From NCBI GenBank assembly GCA_021811085.1, contig JAJZPQ010000043.1:1-32122 (forward strand): a stretch of 32,122 nt of DNA, written 5' to 3'. Positions 1 through 8,470 of this stretch are shown piece after piece. The stretch is from Pseudomonadota bacterium. GTDB lineage: Bacteria; Pseudomonadota; Gammaproteobacteria; Burkholderiales; SG8-39. The notes under the pieces were generated by a model. It had not been told where the DNA came from and did no database searches. It saw only the letters and a list, made by a program, of their open reading frames with translations. Every line of letters starts with the position of its first letter. Position 1 is the stretch's first letter. Both the position numbers and the translations under genes were made by a program.

Positions 1-86
1 AACACCAGGGCCGCGCGCCGCACCAGATCCTCGTGGCCGCGCGTGAGGGGATCGAACGTTCCGGGATAAACCGCCCTAGTCGCCAT
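1..86 (-). CDS. coaD: Phosphopantetheine adenylyltransferase, N-terminal fragment (runs off the left edge)
   Basis: Only the first 28 or so codons are inside the window. The translation begins MATRAVYPGTFDPLTRGHED. It carries the nucleotidyltransferase motif PGTFDPxTxGH, with the T/H pair that binds ATP phosphates in CoaD. The enzyme makes dephospho-CoA from 4'-phosphopantetheine and ATP, the penultimate step of CoA synthesis in the cytoplasm. The ATG at 84-86 lies inside the end of rsmD: the reading frames overlap by 11 nt (76-86), so the two are probably translationally coupled. An rsmD-coaD pair is common in proteobacteria. Identity is inferred from the N-terminal motif and the neighbour. 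Confidence 0.9.
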   Translation of the reverse strand, partial: MATRAVYPGTFDPLTRGHEDLVRRAALV

Positions 87-633
87 ATGTCACCAAAGTG
101 TAGTGCACCTGTCCGGCGCGGCCCTGCTTGAGCACCCGCCAGCGGTCGCTCGGCGCGAATGCCGCGGCGCTCTCGACGTAGACCCGCGCCCCCGGCCGCA
201 GCAGCGGACGCAGCAGCGGCAGCGCCTGCGCCAGCAGCGTCGAGTCGAACGGCGGATCGAGAAACACCACGTCGAAGCGCGCGTCCGCATCGGCTGCTGC
301 GGCAGTGGCGAATTCTAGCGCATCCGCACAGTGCAATTGCAGGTTTTTCGCCCCGAGCAGTTCGGCATTGCGGCGCAGCGCCGCGCATACGCTGCGGCTT
401 TTCTCCACCATTACCACCGAGGCTGCGCCGCGCGACAGCGCCTCGAAACCGAGCGCGCCGCTGCCGGCGAACAGGTCGAGACAGCGCTCCCCGCTCAAGT
501 CCTGTCCCAGCCAGTTGAACAGGGTTTCGCGCACGCGGTCGGCGCTCGGTCGCAATCCTTCGTGATCGGGAAATGCGATGCGGCGGCTGCGCCATTCGCC
601 GCCGATGATGCGGACCTGATTAGTTTTCGCCAC
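76..633 (-). CDS. rsmD: 16S rRNA (guanine(966)-N(2))-methyltransferase
   Basis: 185 aa, the usual RsmD length. This cytoplasmic SAM-dependent enzyme methylates N2 of G966 in 16S rRNA during 30S assembly. Visible motifs are the N-terminal RIIGGEWRSRRIAFPD, followed by LRPSADRVRETLFNWL. The SAM-binding motif I is LDLFAGSGALGFEALSRGA at about residues 52-70, and the N6/N2-methyltransferase catalytic motif is DPPF at about 126-129. The start is a GTG (631-633) that overlaps the end of the upstream M16 gene by 14 nt. No strong Shine-Dalgarno is visible, consistent with coupling. It continues into coaD with an 11-nt overlap. Confidence 0.95.
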   Translation of the reverse strand: MAKTNQVRIIGGEWRSRRIAFPDHEGLRPSADRVRETLFNWLGQDLSGERCLDLFAGSGALGFEALSRGAASVVMVEKSRSVCAALRRNAELLGAKNLQLHCADALEFATAAAADADARFDVVFLDPPFDSTLLAQALPLLRPLLRPGARVYVESAAAFAPSDRWRVLKQGRAGQVHYTLVTYGD

Positions 634-1963
634 TGCCGACGACGACGGTCACCAGGTGTTCCGGCCGCACGCGCCGCGCGAATGCGGCGCGCACCTCGGC
701 CACGCTGACCTTCTCCACGCGGCCGGCAAAATCGTCCAGCCAAGTAAGCGGCAAGTCGTAAAAGCCGATCAGCGCGACCTGCTCCAGCAGCTTGCGGTTG
801 CTGTCTATGCGCAGCGCGAAGCCGCCTTCCAGGTTCTGTTTCGCGGCGCGCAATTCGGCCGCGCTCGGCCCGTGCGCGAGGAATTCGTCCAGCACCGCGT
901 GTACCCGCGCCAGCGCCGCGCCGGCCTGCTCTTTCTTGGTCTGCAGCCCGATCTGCAGCGGGCCTTCCTGCGCCAGCGGCAGGAAATAGCTGTAGACGCT
1001 GTAGGCATAGCCGCGCTTTTCGCGCACTTCGATCATCAGACGCGAGACGAAGCCCCCGCCGCCGAGCACGTAATTGCCCACCAGCAGCGGGAAATAATCG
1101 GGGTCGTGGCGCGCCAGCGCCGGCAGGCCGAGCAGGATATGGCTTTGCGACGCCGGGTGCGCGATGCGCAGCGTCTGGCTCGCAGGCTGGGTCACCGGCG
1201 GCAGCGCAGGCGGCGCGCCGCTCGCGCGCGGCAGCCCTGCGCTGAACTGCTCGGCAATGCGTTCGGCGAGCGCGCGGTCGGCGTCGCCGACGATGGTGAG
1301 CACGGCGCGGGAGGCGACGTAGTTCTCGCGGTAAAAGCGCTCGACATCGGCGCGTTCGATGCGTTGCACGGTCTCTGGCGCAGGCGCGAGCGCGTAGGGA
1401 TGGGCCGCATACAGCAGGCGGTAAAAAGCCTTGCTCGCCAGCACTTCGGGCTTGGTGTCGTCCTCCTGGATCGAAGCCAGGAGGCGCGCCTTCTCGCGCG
1501 CAAAGGCGGCATCGGGAAATGCGGGCGTCTGCAGGATTTCGGCAAACGTCGCGAGCGCCTGCCCGCGTTCGCGTTCGCTGGACAAGGTGCGCAGGGACAG
1601 GCCGGCGCGATCGCGATCGATGCTGCCGCCCAGCTGCGCTCCCACGTCGGCCAGGCGCCGGCCGATCTCCTCTTCCGTGTGCGCGGCGGACCCGGCCTTG
1701 AGCAAAGTATGGGTGAGCCCGCCCAGCCCGGCGCGGTCGGCGGGGGCGCGCCGCCCGCCGGCGTCGAAATCGACATTGATGTCCAGCATCGGCAGGCCGC
1801 GGCTTTCGACGAAGTAGACGCGCGCGCCGGAGGTCGCAATCCAATGCTGAATCGGCAGCGCTGCCTGCGCCGCAGCTGCGGCGAACGCACAGGCTGCGAA
1901 CGACAGCACCGCCGCGAACAGCCGGAGCCGTTTCTTTCCCACGCGGTTCTGGTTTGTGCTCAC
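620..1963 (-). CDS. M16 family peptidase-like subunit lacking the zinc motif
   Basis: 447 aa with an N-terminal secretion signal (basic residues, then an Ala-rich hydrophobic segment to about residue 34, AAAAAQA/ALPI). It has the two-lobed M16B (pitrilysin/processing-peptidase-like) fold pattern. Where active members carry HxxEH, this protein reads GLTHTLLKAG, so zinc ligands and the catalytic Glu are missing. The C-terminal half keeps the M16 feature EVREKRGYAYSVYS, which corresponds to the R/Y transition-state region. Periplasmic M16B proteins often occur as a catalytic plus a non-catalytic pair; this is inferred to be the non-catalytic partner of the gene just upstream. The start is GTG at 1961-1963, one base past the upstream stop, indicating coupling. 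The substrate is unknown. Confidence 0.88.
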   Translation of the reverse strand: MSTNQNRVGKKRLRLFAAVLSFAACAFAAAAAQAALPIQHWIATSGARVYFVESRGLPMLDINVDFDAGGRRAPADRAGLGGLTHTLLKAGSAAHTEEEIGRRLADVGAQLGGSIDRDRAGLSLRTLSSERERGQALATFAEILQTPAFPDAAFAREKARLLASIQEDDTKPEVLASKAFYRLLYAAHPYALAPAPETVQRIERADVERFYRENYVASRAVLTIVGDADRALAERIAEQFSAGLPRASGAPPALPPVTQPASQTLRIAHPASQSHILLGLPALARHDPDYFPLLVGNYVLGGGGFVSRLMIEVREKRGYAYSVYSYFLPLAQEGPLQIGLQTKKEQAGAALARVHAVLDEFLAHGPSAAELRAAKQNLEGGFALRIDSNRKLLEQVALIGFYDLPLTWLDDFAGRVEKVSVAEVRAAFARRVRPEHLVTVVVGSGEN

Positions 1964-1964
1964 G

Positions 1965-3326
1965 CTAACGCCCCGCAGCTGGCGGCGCCGGCCGCGGCGG
2001 CTTCAGCGCTTGCGGCTCGAGCACGACCACGGTGAGCTGGTCGTCGACGAAATACTGCTGGGCCACGGCGCGCACCTGCTCGGCGCTCACCGCCTTGACG
2101 TGTTCGAGCGTACGCTCGATATCGCGATAAGACAGACCGGCGGATTCGAATTGTCCGATTTCCATCGCCTGGCCGAAAATCGAATCGCGTTTGAATACCT
2201 GGGCCGCGATCACTTGCGCCTTGACCCGCGCGAGCTCGTCCTCGCTCACGCCATCGCGCGCGAGGCGCGCGAGCTCCGCGCGCAGCCCCGCTTCCAGTTC
2301 GGCCGCGCTCCTGCCCTGGCTGGGCGTGCCTTCGAGGAAACACATGCCCGGTCCGCGCGCAGTCAGGTCGTAGCCCGCGCCGACTTCGCTTGCGAGGCGG
2401 CTGTCGCGCACCAGCGTTTGATTGAGCCGCGCCGATTCATTGCCGTCGAGCACGCCGGTCAGCACCTCCAGCGCGTAAGGCTGCCAATCCTTGTCCACAT
2501 CGCGCAGTACCGGGCATTTCCAGCCCATGAGCAGATAAGGCAGTTCCGCCGGCGCCTTGACCACCAAGCGGCGTATGCCGCGCTGCGGCGGTTCGAGCTG
2601 GGGCTTGCGTTCGGCCAGAGGCCGGGTCTTGATCGGCCCGTAGTATTTTTTCGCCAGTGCAAATACCTCGTCCGCCTTGACATCTCCCACCACCACGACG
2701 AAGGCGTTGTTGGGTACGTACCAGCGCGCGTACCAGTTGCGCGCGTCCAGATAACTCATGTGCTCGAGGTCGTTCATCCAGCCTATGACCGGCCGCCGAT
2801 ACGGATGGGCAAAATAGGCCTCGGCATTGAGCGCTTCGGACACCAGGGCGTGCGGCTGATCCTCGGTGCGCAGGCGCCGCTCTTCCATCACCACTTTGAT
2901 CTCCTGCGCAAACTCGGGCTCAGTCACCAGCAGATTGGACATGCGATCCGCCTCCAGCCGCAGCGGCAGCGCGGCCTTCGGCACCTGCTGGAAATAGGCG
3001 GTGTAGTCGCGATTGGTGAACGCGTTTTCGCGCCCACCGGCCGCGGCGATGCGGCGCGAGAACTCGCCGCTTTTCACGGTCCTGGTGCCCTTGAACATCA
3101 TGTGTTCGAGCACGTGCGCGACTCCGCTGGTGCCGCTCACCTCGTCCATGCTGCCGGCGCGGTACCATACCATGTGCACGGCGGTGGGGGCGCGATGATC
3201 TTCCTTCACGATCACACGCAGTCCGTTGGCGAGTGTGTATTCATGCATGCCGCTTTGCGCGCCGGCCGCCGCCGCGGCGAACGCCGCGAACAACGCAAAC
3301 AAACAGCGAAACATCCGGTTTTTCAT
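1965..3326 (-). CDS. M16 family zinc metallopeptidase (catalytic subunit)
   Basis: 453 aa from the ATG at 3324-3326, preceded by GAAGG seven bases upstream. The frame is open further upstream, but that part is antisense to ftsY and was discarded. A signal peptide (MKNRMFRCLFALFAAFAAAAAGAQ) precedes the M16 domain. The inverted zinc motif HVLEH is at about residues 71-75, and the downstream VVMEERR Glu is the expected third ligand. The C-terminal M16 domain follows. It is probably periplasmic and forms a heterodimer with the zinc-motif-less subunit encoded immediately downstream. Substrate is not evident; family members degrade peptides or process exported proteins. It is transcribed divergently from ftsY across a 64-bp spacer. 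Confidence 0.93.
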   Translation of the reverse strand: MKNRMFRCLFALFAAFAAAAAGAQSGMHEYTLANGLRVIVKEDHRAPTAVHMVWYRAGSMDEVSGTSGVAHVLEHMMFKGTRTVKSGEFSRRIAAAGGRENAFTNRDYTAYFQQVPKAALPLRLEADRMSNLLVTEPEFAQEIKVVMEERRLRTEDQPHALVSEALNAEAYFAHPYRRPVIGWMNDLEHMSYLDARNWYARWYVPNNAFVVVVGDVKADEVFALAKKYYGPIKTRPLAERKPQLEPPQRGIRRLVVKAPAELPYLLMGWKCPVLRDVDKDWQPYALEVLTGVLDGNESARLNQTLVRDSRLASEVGAGYDLTARGPGMCFLEGTPSQGRSAAELEAGLRAELARLARDGVSEDELARVKAQVIAAQVFKRDSIFGQAMEIGQFESAGLSYRDIERTLEHVKAVSAEQVRAVAQQYFVDDQLTVVVLEPQALKPPRPAPPAAGR

Positions 3327-3346
3327 CCACACCCTTCTGTTAAAAT
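3319..3346 (+). promoter_or_regulatory. Possible ftsY promoter in the M16/ftsY divergent spacer
   Basis: The 64-bp spacer between the divergent starts holds a TAAAAT hexamer at 3341-3346, with a weak TTTTTC at 3319-3324 sixteen bases upstream. This fits a sigma-70 promoter reading into ftsY, but the -35 match is poor. It is the only AT-rich patch in an otherwise GC-rich junction. Confidence 0.35.
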
Positions 3347-3390
3347 CGGGGCCCATCTTAGCGGGTTTTGCCCCCTGCGCGCGAGCCTCC

Positions 3391-4332
3391 ATGTTCAGTT
3401 TCCTCAAAAAATCCGCCGAAGCTGCGCCGGCTCCGTCCTGGGGCGAAAGACTCAAGGCCGGGCTTGCGCGTACGCGGGTACAGATCGGCGGACTGTTCGG
3501 CGGCGGCAAGATCGACGCCGCGCTGTACGAGGAGTTGGAAGAGGCGCTGCTGTGCGCCGACACGGGCGTGGCGGCCACCCAGTTCCTGCTGGACAATCTG
3601 CGCCAGCAAGTGAAAAAGAAAGGGCTCAGCGACAGCCGCGAGCTCAAGGCGGCGCTGCGCGAGGGCTTGGCCACGCTGATCGCGCCGCTGGAGCGGCCCT
3701 TGCTGATCGAGGGTCACCAGCCTTTCATCATCATGCTGGCCGGGGTCAATGGCGCCGGCAAGACCACTTCCATCGGCAAGCTGGCCAAGTTTTTCCAGGC
3801 GCAGGGCAAGAGCGTGCTGCTCGCCGCGGGCGACACCTTCCGCGCCGCGGCGCGCGAACAACTCACCATCTGGGGCGAGCGCAACCAGGTTGCGGTGATC
3901 ACCCAGCAGGGCGGCGATCCCGCGGCGGTGATCTTCGATGCGATCCAGGCGGCGCGCGCGCGCAAGATCGACATCGTGCTCGCCGACACAGCCGGGCGGC
4001 TTCCGACCCAGCTGCACCTGATGGAGGAGATCCGCAAGGTCAAGCGCGTGATCGCCAAGGCGGACGCGAGCGCGCCGCATGAAGTGCTGCTGGTGCTCGA
4101 TGCCAACACCGGCCAGAACGCGCTCAGCCAGGTCAAGTCCTTCGACGATGCGCTGGGGCTGACGGGGCTCATTCTGACCAAACTCGACGGCACCGCCAAA
4201 GGCGGCGTCGTCGCCGCGATCGCGCGCGAGCGCCCGGTGCCGATACGCTTCATCGGCATCGGCGAGGGCATAGACGACCTGCGCCCTTTCATCGCGCAGG
4301 ATTTCGCCGCCGCCCTGGTCGATTCGGACTGA
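3391..4332 (+). CDS. ftsY: Signal recognition particle receptor FtsY
   Basis: 313 aa from the ATG at 3391; the longer open frame upstream overlaps the divergent gene and was discarded. FtsY is the membrane-associated GTPase that docks SRP-ribosome complexes at SecYEG. The acidic A-domain is almost absent (E. coli FtsY is about 497 aa); a short amphipathic start, [10 protein letters not shown], probably serves as membrane contact. The NG domain follows: an N helical bundle (about 40-105), G1 GVNGAGKTT (118-126), [12 protein letters not shown]3 DTAGRLPTQ and G4 [10 protein letters not shown]. It heads the ftsY-ftsE-ftsX-rpoH run, a conserved proteobacterial order, with a 25-bp gap to ftsE. Confidence 0.97.
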   Translation: MFSFLKKSAEAAPAPSWGERLKAGLARTRVQIGGLFGGGKIDAALYEELEEALLCADTGVAATQFLLDNLRQQVKKKGLSDSRELKAALREGLATLIAPLERPLLIEGHQPFIIMLAGVNGAGKTTSIGKLAKFFQAQGKSVLLAAGDTFRAAAREQLTIWGERNQVAVITQQGGDPAAVIFDAIQAARARKIDIVLADTAGRLPTQLHLMEEIRKVKRVIAKADASAPHEVLLVLDANTGQNALSQVKSFDDALGLTGLILTKLDGTAKGGVVAAIARERPVPIRFIGIGEGIDDLRPFIAQDFAAALVDSD

Positions 4333-4357
4333 GCCCGCACTTGTACACCCAGCCTCG

Positions 4358-5011
4358 ATGATCAGCTTCAGCCAGGTGCGCAAGAGTTATCGCGGCGGCC
4401 ATGAGGCGCTGGCCGAACTCAGCTTCGCCATAGACAGCGGCGAGCTGGTGTTCATTACCGGCCGTTCCGGTGCGGGCAAGAGCACCCTGCTCAAGCTGAT
4501 CCCTGCGATCGAGCGTCCGACCAGCGGCACCGTGCTCGTGAACGGGCAGAACATAGGCAGCATGCGCCGCGCCGCCATTCCCTACCTGCGGCGCAATCTC
4601 GGACTCATATTTCAGGACCAGAAGCTGCTCTATGACCGCAGCGTGTTCGACAACGTCATGCTGCCGCTCGCCTTCACCGGCCATGCCTACAAGGATGCGG
4701 CGCGGCGTGCGCGCGCCGCGCTGGACAAGGTGGGCCTGCTCGCGCGGGAAAAGGCCAATCCGGTCACGCTCTCGGGCGGAGAGCAGCAGCGCCTGTGCAT
4801 TGCACGCGCCGTGGTGAACCGCCCCAGCATCCTGCTCGCCGACGAACCGACCGCCAGCCTGGACTCGACCTCGGCTGCCGAAGTCGTGGAAATGTTCCGC
4901 TCCTTCAATCAGGTCGGTGTGACCGTGCTGATCGCCACCCACGACGAAGGCCTGGTGCAGCGCCTCAATCCGCGCGTGCTCGCGCTCAAACAAGGCAGGC
5001 TGGAGTCATGA
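4358..5011 (+). CDS. ftsE: Cell division ABC-type ATPase FtsE
   Basis: 217 aa, the standard FtsE length. It is the cytoplasmic ATPase of the FtsEX complex, which sits at the septum and drives conformational activation of periplasmic murein hydrolase activators rather than transport. Walker A is GRSGAGKST (35-43), the Q-loop is IFQDQKLL, the ABC signature is LSGGEQQR (138-145), and Walker B is ILLADEPT (158-165), followed by the H-loop ATHDE. The stop overlaps the ftsX start (ATGA at 5008-5011), so the partners are translationally coupled. The likely periplasmic partner EnvC is also encoded in this window (22150-23331). Confidence 0.97.
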   Translation: MISFSQVRKSYRGGHEALAELSFAIDSGELVFITGRSGAGKSTLLKLIPAIERPTSGTVLVNGQNIGSMRRAAIPYLRRNLGLIFQDQKLLYDRSVFDNVMLPLAFTGHAYKDAARRARAALDKVGLLAREKANPVTLSGGEQQRLCIARAVVNRPSILLADEPTASLDSTSAAEVVEMFRSFNQVGVTVLIATHDEGLVQRLNPRVLALKQGRLES

Positions 5012-5913
5012 GCAACTGGCTGCGCCAGCACTGGCAGACCCTGGTCCTGACGCTCAGGCGCCTGGGGCGCAGTCCCGGCGCCACGCTGCTCAACGTCATG
5101 GTGATCGGCATTGCGCTGGCTCTGCCCCTAGGCGGCTACATGCTGCTGCAGAATCTGGGCGCGGTCGCGCACCGGGTCGCCGGTACGCCTCAAGTGAGCC
5201 TGTTCCTCGCCCGCGACGCGGACAAGGCCGACATTGCCGCGCTGGAAGCGCGCCTGAAGCGGCTTCCCGGCGTACGCGGGCTGCGCTTCATTTCGCGCGA
5301 GCAGGCGCTGCAGGATCTGAAGCAGTCGGAAAACTTCGCCGACGTCCTCTCCGCGCTGCAGACCAACCCCCTGCCCGACGCCTTCGTGCTCGAGACCGCC
5401 GGCGGCGCGGCCGAGCTGGAACAGCTGGAACCGCAGCTCAAGGCCTTGCCGAAAGTCGCCCATGTGCAGCTCGATTCGGCCTGGGTGAAGCGGCTGGAAA
5501 GCCTGCTGCAGCTGGGACGGACCGCGGTGCTGATCCTCGCCGCCTTGCTCGCCTGCGGCCTGGTCGCGGTGACGTTCAACACCATACGCCTGCAGATCCT
5601 GACGCAGAAGGACGAGATCGAAGTGAGCAAGCTGATCGGCGCGACCGACGCCTTCATCCGCCGGCCTTTCTTCCACCTGGGCCTGATTCAAGGCACCCTG
5701 GGCGGCCTGGCGGCCCTCGCCATCGTGTACCTGTGCACGCTTATCCTCAACCGCAGCATCGGCGAACTGGCCCAGCTTTACGGTTCGGACTTCAGGCTCA
5801 GCTTTTTCGGCCCCGGCGACTGCCTCGCGCTGCTGGCGTTTGCCGCCATACTCGGCTGGCTGGGCGCCTATATGTCAGTGAGCAGGCACTTATCTGGAAT
5901 AGAGCCCCGCTAG
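5008..5913 (+). CDS. ftsX: Cell division membrane protein FtsX
   Basis: 301 aa, starting at the ATG in the ATGA overlap with ftsE. The translation begins [20 protein letters not shown]. FtsX has four transmembrane segments, with the large periplasmic loop between TM1 and TM2. Here TM1 is about residues 27-47, the loop about 50-170, and TM2-4 lie in the C-terminal 130 residues. The conserved cytoplasmic stretch VTFNTIRLQILTQKDEIEV and the KLIGATDAFIRRPF segment after TM2 are clear FtsX hallmarks. The periplasmic loop recruits EnvC, and FtsE supplies ATP hydrolysis. The stop codon lies inside a small GC-rich hairpin. Confidence 0.96.
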   Translation: MSNWLRQHWQTLVLTLRRLGRSPGATLLNVMVIGIALALPLGGYMLLQNLGAVAHRVAGTPQVSLFLARDADKADIAALEARLKRLPGVRGLRFISREQALQDLKQSENFADVLSALQTNPLPDAFVLETAGGAAELEQLEPQLKALPKVAHVQLDSAWVKRLESLLQLGRTAVLILAALLACGLVAVTFNTIRLQILTQKDEIEVSKLIGATDAFIRRPFFHLGLIQGTLGGLAALAIVYLCTLILNRSIGELAQLYGSDFRLSFFGPGDCLALLAFAAILGWLGAYMSVSRHLSGIEPR

Positions 5914-5919
5914 GGGCTC
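5902..5919 (+). terminator. GC-rich hairpin over the ftsX stop codon (weak terminator candidate)
   Basis: A perfect 7-bp inverted repeat, GAGCCCC (5902-5908) and GGGGCTC (5913-5919), encloses the loop GCTA, which includes the first bases of the ftsX TAG stop. No T-run follows, so it is not a classical intrinsic terminator. It may stabilise the ftsEX 3' end or attenuate read-through into rpoH. Confidence 0.35.
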
Positions 5920-5973
5920 CGACGATACGAATCGGCCCGACCCCGTAGCGGGTAGCGGAACTTTTTCGGGGCG

Positions 5974-6000
5974 TTGGCACTCGAAGACCTAGAGTGCTAA
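5974..6000 (+). promoter_or_regulatory. CIRCE element (HrcA operator) in the rpoH promoter
   Basis: TTGGCACTC (5974-5982), nine bases, GAGTGCTAA (5992-6000). The CIRCE consensus is TTAGCACTC-N9-GAGTGCTAA, so 17 of 18 arm positions match with exact spacing. The left arm contains a -35-like TTGGCA (5974-5979), and the right arm runs into a -10-like TAAAAT (5998-6003) with 18 bp between them. Repressor bound here would therefore cover both core promoter elements. HrcA is the only known CIRCE-binding repressor; hrcA itself is not in this window. Confidence 0.9.
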
Positions 6001-6003
6001 AAT
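5974..6003 (+). promoter_or_regulatory. rpoH promoter (sigma-70 type)
   Basis: TTGGCA (5974-5979), an 18-bp spacer and TAAAAT (5998-6003) form a good vegetative promoter about 80 bp before the rpoH start. The roughly 70-80-nt leader could also carry translational control, as in E. coli rpoH, but I have not folded it. It is embedded in the CIRCE operator. Confidence 0.7.
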
Positions 6004-6084
6004 CATAGCGTGATTCGGGGTGGGCTTCGGCACCTGGACTTATAGGCCAGGCCGCAGCACGCCGCGTTGAAGAGGAGCGTAGAC

Positions 6085-6933
6085 ATGAATCAAGTGATGG
6101 CCTTGCCGGTGCCTTCCCTGGTTGGAAGCCTGGAGACCTATATTGCGACGGTGAATCGTTTTCCGCTGCTGACGCCGGAGGAAGAGTTGCGCCTGGCGCG
6201 CAAGCTGCGCGACGAAAACGACATCGATGCCGCACGTGCTTTGGTCGTCTCGCACCTGCGCGTGGTCGTAGCCATCGCCCGCGGCTACCTCGGCTACGGC
6301 CTGCCGCACGCCGATCTGATTCAGGAAGGCAACATCGGCCTGATGAAGGCGGTGAAGCGCTTCGACCCGGAACGCAATGTACGCCTGGTGTCGTTCGCGA
6401 TCCACTGGATCAAGGCCGAAATGCACGAGTTCATCCTCAAGAACTGGCGCCTGGTCAAGATCGCCACCACCAAGGCGCAAAGAAAGCTGTTCTTCAACCT
6501 GCGCTCGATGAAAAAGGGCATGGGCCCGCTGTCGCAGGACGCGATCGAAGACATGGCGAGGCAGCTCCGCGTCAAACCCGAGGAAGTCCGGGAAATGGAA
6601 ATGCGCATTTCGGGCCAGGACCTCGCCCTCGAAGCCAACGACGATGACGAGGACAGCTACGCGCCGATCGCCTACCTGTCCGATGCCGACAACGAGCCCT
6701 CGAAAATGCTGGAAGTCGACGAAAACGAGCGCGTGGCCACGCAGGGCCTGCACACGGCGCTGGCGAGCCTGGATGCGCGCAGCCGCCGCATTATCGAGGC
6801 GCGCTGGCTGCGCGAGAAGAATCCGGCGACGCTGCACGACCTGGCGGCCGAATTCAAGGTTTCGGCCGAGCGCATCCGCCAGGTCGAGGCCAAGGCCATG
6901 CAGAAGATGAAGGGCCTGCTTTCAGCCGCCTGA
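6085..6933 (+). CDS. rpoH: RNA polymerase heat-shock sigma factor RpoH (sigma-32)
   Basis: 282 aa from the ATG at 6085, with AGAGGAG seven bases upstream. An in-frame TTG at 6067 precedes this RBS and is not preferred. Region 2 is intact ([20 protein letters not shown], then [11 protein letters not shown]). The RpoH-specific box QRKLFFNLR is at residues 132-140 and distinguishes it from RpoD and RpoS. The region 4 helix-turn-helix contains [19 protein letters not shown] near the C-terminus. RpoH directs transcription of chaperone and protease genes, and two candidate target promoters lie in this window (hsp20 and hslVU). Its promoter is overlapped by a CIRCE element. It converges on the SCO gene, 15 bp away. 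Confidence 0.97.
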   Translation: MNQVMALPVPSLVGSLETYIATVNRFPLLTPEEELRLARKLRDENDIDAARALVVSHLRVVVAIARGYLGYGLPHADLIQEGNIGLMKAVKRFDPERNVRLVSFAIHWIKAEMHEFILKNWRLVKIATTKAQRKLFFNLRSMKKGMGPLSQDAIEDMARQLRVKPEEVREMEMRISGQDLALEANDDDEDSYAPIAYLSDADNEPSKMLEVDENERVATQGLHTALASLDARSRRIIEARWLREKNPATLHDLAAEFKVSAERIRQVEAKAMQKMKGLLSAA

Positions 6934-6948
6934 GGCTGACGCAACAGT

Positions 6949-7539
6949 CTAGTTTTCTTTGAGCAGGGTGCGCAGATCGGCAACCAGGTTCGCCCCGCCG
7001 TCGCCGTAGCGCGCGAACAGCCGCACCCTTCCCTGCGCATCGAATACATAGCTGCCTGCGGTATGGTCCAGCGTATAGCTGTCGGGCGTGGGCCCGGGCT
7101 GCTTCTGGTAATACACGCGGAATTCCTTGGCGGTCTTCGCCGTCGTCGCCAGGTCGCCGTATAGCCCGAGGAAGCTCGGATCGAACGCCGGCACATAGTT
7201 GGCGAGCAGCTCGCGCGTGTCGCGCTCCGGATCCAGGGTAACGAACAGTACCTGTACGCGCTTCGCGTCCGCACCGAGCTGCTGCATCGCCGCCTTCATT
7301 TCGGCCATGGTCGTCGGACAGACGTCGGGACATTGCGTATAGCCGAAAAACATCACCACTACCTTGCCGCGAAAATCCGCGAGCGTGCGCGCCTGACCGT
7401 GGTGGTCGGTCAGGCGGAAATCGTGGCAGCAGTCGCTGCCGGTCACGTCGGCGTTCTTGAAGCTCGGCTGCGGCGAATCGCAGCCGGCAAGCAAAATTAC
7501 GAAGAGCGCTGCGCCGATGAGGCGCAGAAATCTAAACAT
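6949..7539 (-). CDS. SCO1/SenC family copper metallochaperone (lipoprotein)
   Basis: 196 aa from the ATG at 7537-7539. The N-terminus is a lipoprotein signal with lipobox LLAGC (Cys20), so the protein should be anchored to the periplasmic face of the inner membrane. The thioredoxin-like domain has the copper-binding CPDVC motif (Cys70, Cys74) and the distal His (LDHTAG, His159) expected of SCO proteins. SCO delivers copper to, or reduces, the CuA site of oxidase subunit II. It is the last gene of the leftward oxidase cluster and overlaps ctaB by 8 nt (7532-7539). A longer reading from an upstream start is possible but would spoil the lipobox position. Confidence 0.94.
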   Translation of the reverse strand: MFRFLRLIGAALFVILLAGCDSPQPSFKNADVTGSDCCHDFRLTDHHGQARTLADFRGKVVVMFFGYTQCPDVCPTTMAEMKAAMQQLGADAKRVQVLFVTLDPERDTRELLANYVPAFDPSFLGLYGDLATTAKTAKEFRVYYQKQPGPTPDSYTLDHTAGSYVFDAQGRVRLFARYGDGGANLVADLRTLLKEN

Positions 7540-8419
7540 AATGGTCGATGAGCAGCGCGCTGAACAGACCGGCAAGATAGAGCACGGAGTAGCGGAACGT
7601 CTGCTGCGCCAGGCGGTCGCTGTAGGCGGTGTAGATGCGCACCGCGTAATACAGGAAGATGCCGTCCAGGACCAGCACCGTCGCGAGATAAATCCAGCCG
7701 CTCATGCCGTAGATGAAGGGCAGCAAGGTGCTCGCGATCAGAATCAGGGTGTACAGCAGCACGTGCAGGCGCGTGAATTTCTGCCCATGCGTGACCGGCA
7801 GCATCGGCAGGCCGGCGCGGTGGAATTCCTCCGTGCGGTACAGCGCCAGCGCCCAGAAATGCGGCGGCGTCCAGGCGTAGATGATCAGCACCAGCAGCAG
7901 CGCCTCGGGCGCCACTTGCCCCGTGACCGCAGTCCAGCCCAGCAGCGGCGGCATCGCCCCGGACAGCCCGCCGATGACGATATTCTGCGGCGTGGCGGGT
8001 TTGAGCAAAATCGTATAGATGATGGCGTAGCCGACGAAAGTGCCGAACGTGAGCCACATGGTGAGCGCATTGACGTAGCGGTAGAGCAGCAGCATGCCGA
8101 TGCCGCCGATCACGCCGGCGAATACGACCGTCTGCAGGGAGCTGAGCTCGCCGCGCGGCAGCGGGCGCGCGCGTGTGCGCGCCATCTTCGCGTCGATTTC
8201 CTGCTCGATCAGGCAATTGATCGCGAACGCCGCGCCCGCGAGCAGGGCGATGCCCGCGGTTCCGGCGAACAGCACGCGCCGGGGCACCATGCCCGGCGTG
8301 GCGAGGAACATGCCGATCACCGCGCAGAACACGGCCAGCATGGTTACCCGCGGCTTGGTCAGCGCGTAGAACTGGCGCATGCGCTGCGCGGTGTCGTGCA
8401 AAATGAGCTGTGTGGCCAT
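7532..8419 (-). CDS. ctaB: Protoheme IX farnesyltransferase (heme O synthase)
   Basis: 295 aa, a polytopic UbiA-family inner-membrane enzyme that adds a farnesyl group to heme B to make heme O, the precursor of heme A. The prenyl-diphosphate-binding motif is visible as [20 protein letters not shown]; the first Asp-rich motif is degenerate apart from the E/D residues, as is usual in CtaB. A second polar motif lies around [13 protein letters not shown]. The N-terminal [18 protein letters not shown] is typical. The 3' end overlaps the SCO gene. In related clusters ctaA (heme A synthase) usually precedes ctaB; here only 51 bp separate ctaB from the next gene and ctaA is absent. Confidence 0.96.
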   Translation of the reverse strand: MATQLILHDTAQRMRQFYALTKPRVTMLAVFCAVIGMFLATPGMVPRRVLFAGTAGIALLAGAAFAINCLIEQEIDAKMARTRARPLPRGELSSLQTVVFAGVIGGIGMLLLYRYVNALTMWLTFGTFVGYAIIYTILLKPATPQNIVIGGLSGAMPPLLGWTAVTGQVAPEALLLVLIIYAWTPPHFWALALYRTEEFHRAGLPMLPVTHGQKFTRLHVLLYTLILIASTLLPFIYGMSGWIYLATVLVLDGIFLYYAVRIYTAYSDRLAQQTFRYSVLYLAGLFSALLIDHYV

Positions 8420-8470
8420 GAGTCTAGCGGGGAGAAAAGGGAGGGAAGTTTATCACGCTGGGTCGCGGCC

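Noticed and set aside
656-4082. Long plus-strand open frames opposite the two M16 genes and running into ftsY.
   Set aside because: The protein products lack motifs and are rich in Arg, Gln and Ala. The opposite strand holds well-defined peptidase genes and ftsY is read in another frame.
6922-6939. Small hairpin TCAGCC-GCCTGA-GGCTGA at the rpoH stop as a terminator.
   Set aside because: The stem has only 6 bp and the nearest T-rich stretch is 13 or more bases away, inside the SCO gene. No directional evidence.
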